A stretch of 64,000 nt of DNA from Streptomyces sp. NRRL WC-3626 (GTDB taxonomy: Bacteria; Actinomycetota; Actinomycetes; Streptomycetales; Streptomycetaceae): positions 124,001 through 188,000 of the forward strand of contig NZ_JOCA01000011.1 in NCBI RefSeq assembly GCF_000718785.1, read 5' to 3'. The notes beneath the pieces were generated by a model, which worked only from the letters and a program-made list of their open reading frames with translations, had not been told where the DNA came from and did no database searches. Positions within the stretch are counted from its first letter, which is position 1; every line of letters begins with the position of its first letter. Made by a program: the position numbers and the translations under genes. This document shows positions 63,944 through 64,000 of the stretch, piece by piece.

Positions 63944-64000
63944 GGTCGCCTCGGTCGCAGGGATGCGGTCGCTCGTCGTGGTCATGCGGTCAGTAAAGCA

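Overview
The window is chromosomal DNA from a Streptomyces-type actinomycete. The evidence is very high GC with GC-rich third positions, many GTG starts, ATGA or GTGA start/stop overlaps inside operons, the sporulation gene ssgB, phosphatidylinositol/PIM lipid genes, Tat signals, and a gene order (alaS, rpsD, rarA, hisS, relA, apt, secF, secD, yajC, ruvB, ruvA, ruvC, yebC, pdxT, pdxS, pimA, acyltransferase, pgsA, HIT, thrS ... ssgB ... cobT, cobL, metQIN) that I recognise from memory as the core S. coelicolor SCO15xx region. I saw no insertion sequence, phage gene or CRISPR array. Most genes lie on the minus strand.

Layout. 0-8.7 kb: translation and housekeeping genes (5' end of alaS, two small conserved proteins, rpsD, rarA, a VKOR-type membrane protein, hisS, a metallo-beta-lactamase-fold hydrolase), then two plus-strand genes (a membrane-anchored cyclophilin and a DUF349 coiled-coil protein) that meet relA at a 34-bp perfect hairpin. 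8.7-20.6 kb: relA, apt, secDF, yajC, ruvCAB, yebC and pdxST. 20.7-32.3 kb: the PI/PIM lipid operon, an EF-G-like GTPase with a degenerate G4 motif, a large unknown membrane protein, HIT and thrS. 32.8-41.2 kb: a DnaQ-type exonuclease, then a sugar locus (binding protein, two permeases, a YesL-like protein and a Tat-exported YetA/PcRGLX-like lyase) bracketed by two identical, directly repeated tRNA-Val(CAC) genes. 41.2-48.3 kb: ssgB, a CGNR zinc-finger regulator, small membrane proteins, a DsbA-like protein, a GNAT protein and a pabB/pabC-like pair. 48.4-49.0 kb: a tRNA cluster (Gly, Cys and three Val-GAC). 49-52.8 kb: a zf-TFIIB protein, an APH-like kinase, small proteins and a tail-anchored Ser/Thr kinase. 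52.8-60.1 kb: a TrmH-type methyltransferase and three cobalamin/siroheme genes, including a BluB-CobT fusion with a long disordered N-terminus. 60.2-64 kb: a GNAT gene and a MetQ-MetI-MetN methionine importer.

How the genes work together. RuvABC form the Holliday-junction resolvasome. SecD, SecF and YajC assist Sec export. PdxS and PdxT make PLP. PgsA, the acyltransferase and PimA make acylated PI mannosides. CysG/CobA, BluB-CobT and CobL act in siroheme and B12 synthesis. The binding protein, permeases and lyase probably degrade and import pectin-derived (rhamnogalacturonan) oligosaccharides.

The most unusual feature is a 16-codon open reading frame upstream of metN on the same strand. It has its own Shine-Dalgarno-like sequence and encodes four cysteines and three methionines. 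A bulged hairpin follows 17 nt after its stop codon. It looks like an undescribed sulfur-amino-acid leader peptide controlling the importer. Other points worth checking are the tRNA-bracketed sugar locus, a 67-bp dispersed repeat, three tRNA-Val(GAC) genes of which one has a rewritten acceptor stem, a terminator-like hairpin splitting yajC from secDF, and several long C-rich spacers without genes.
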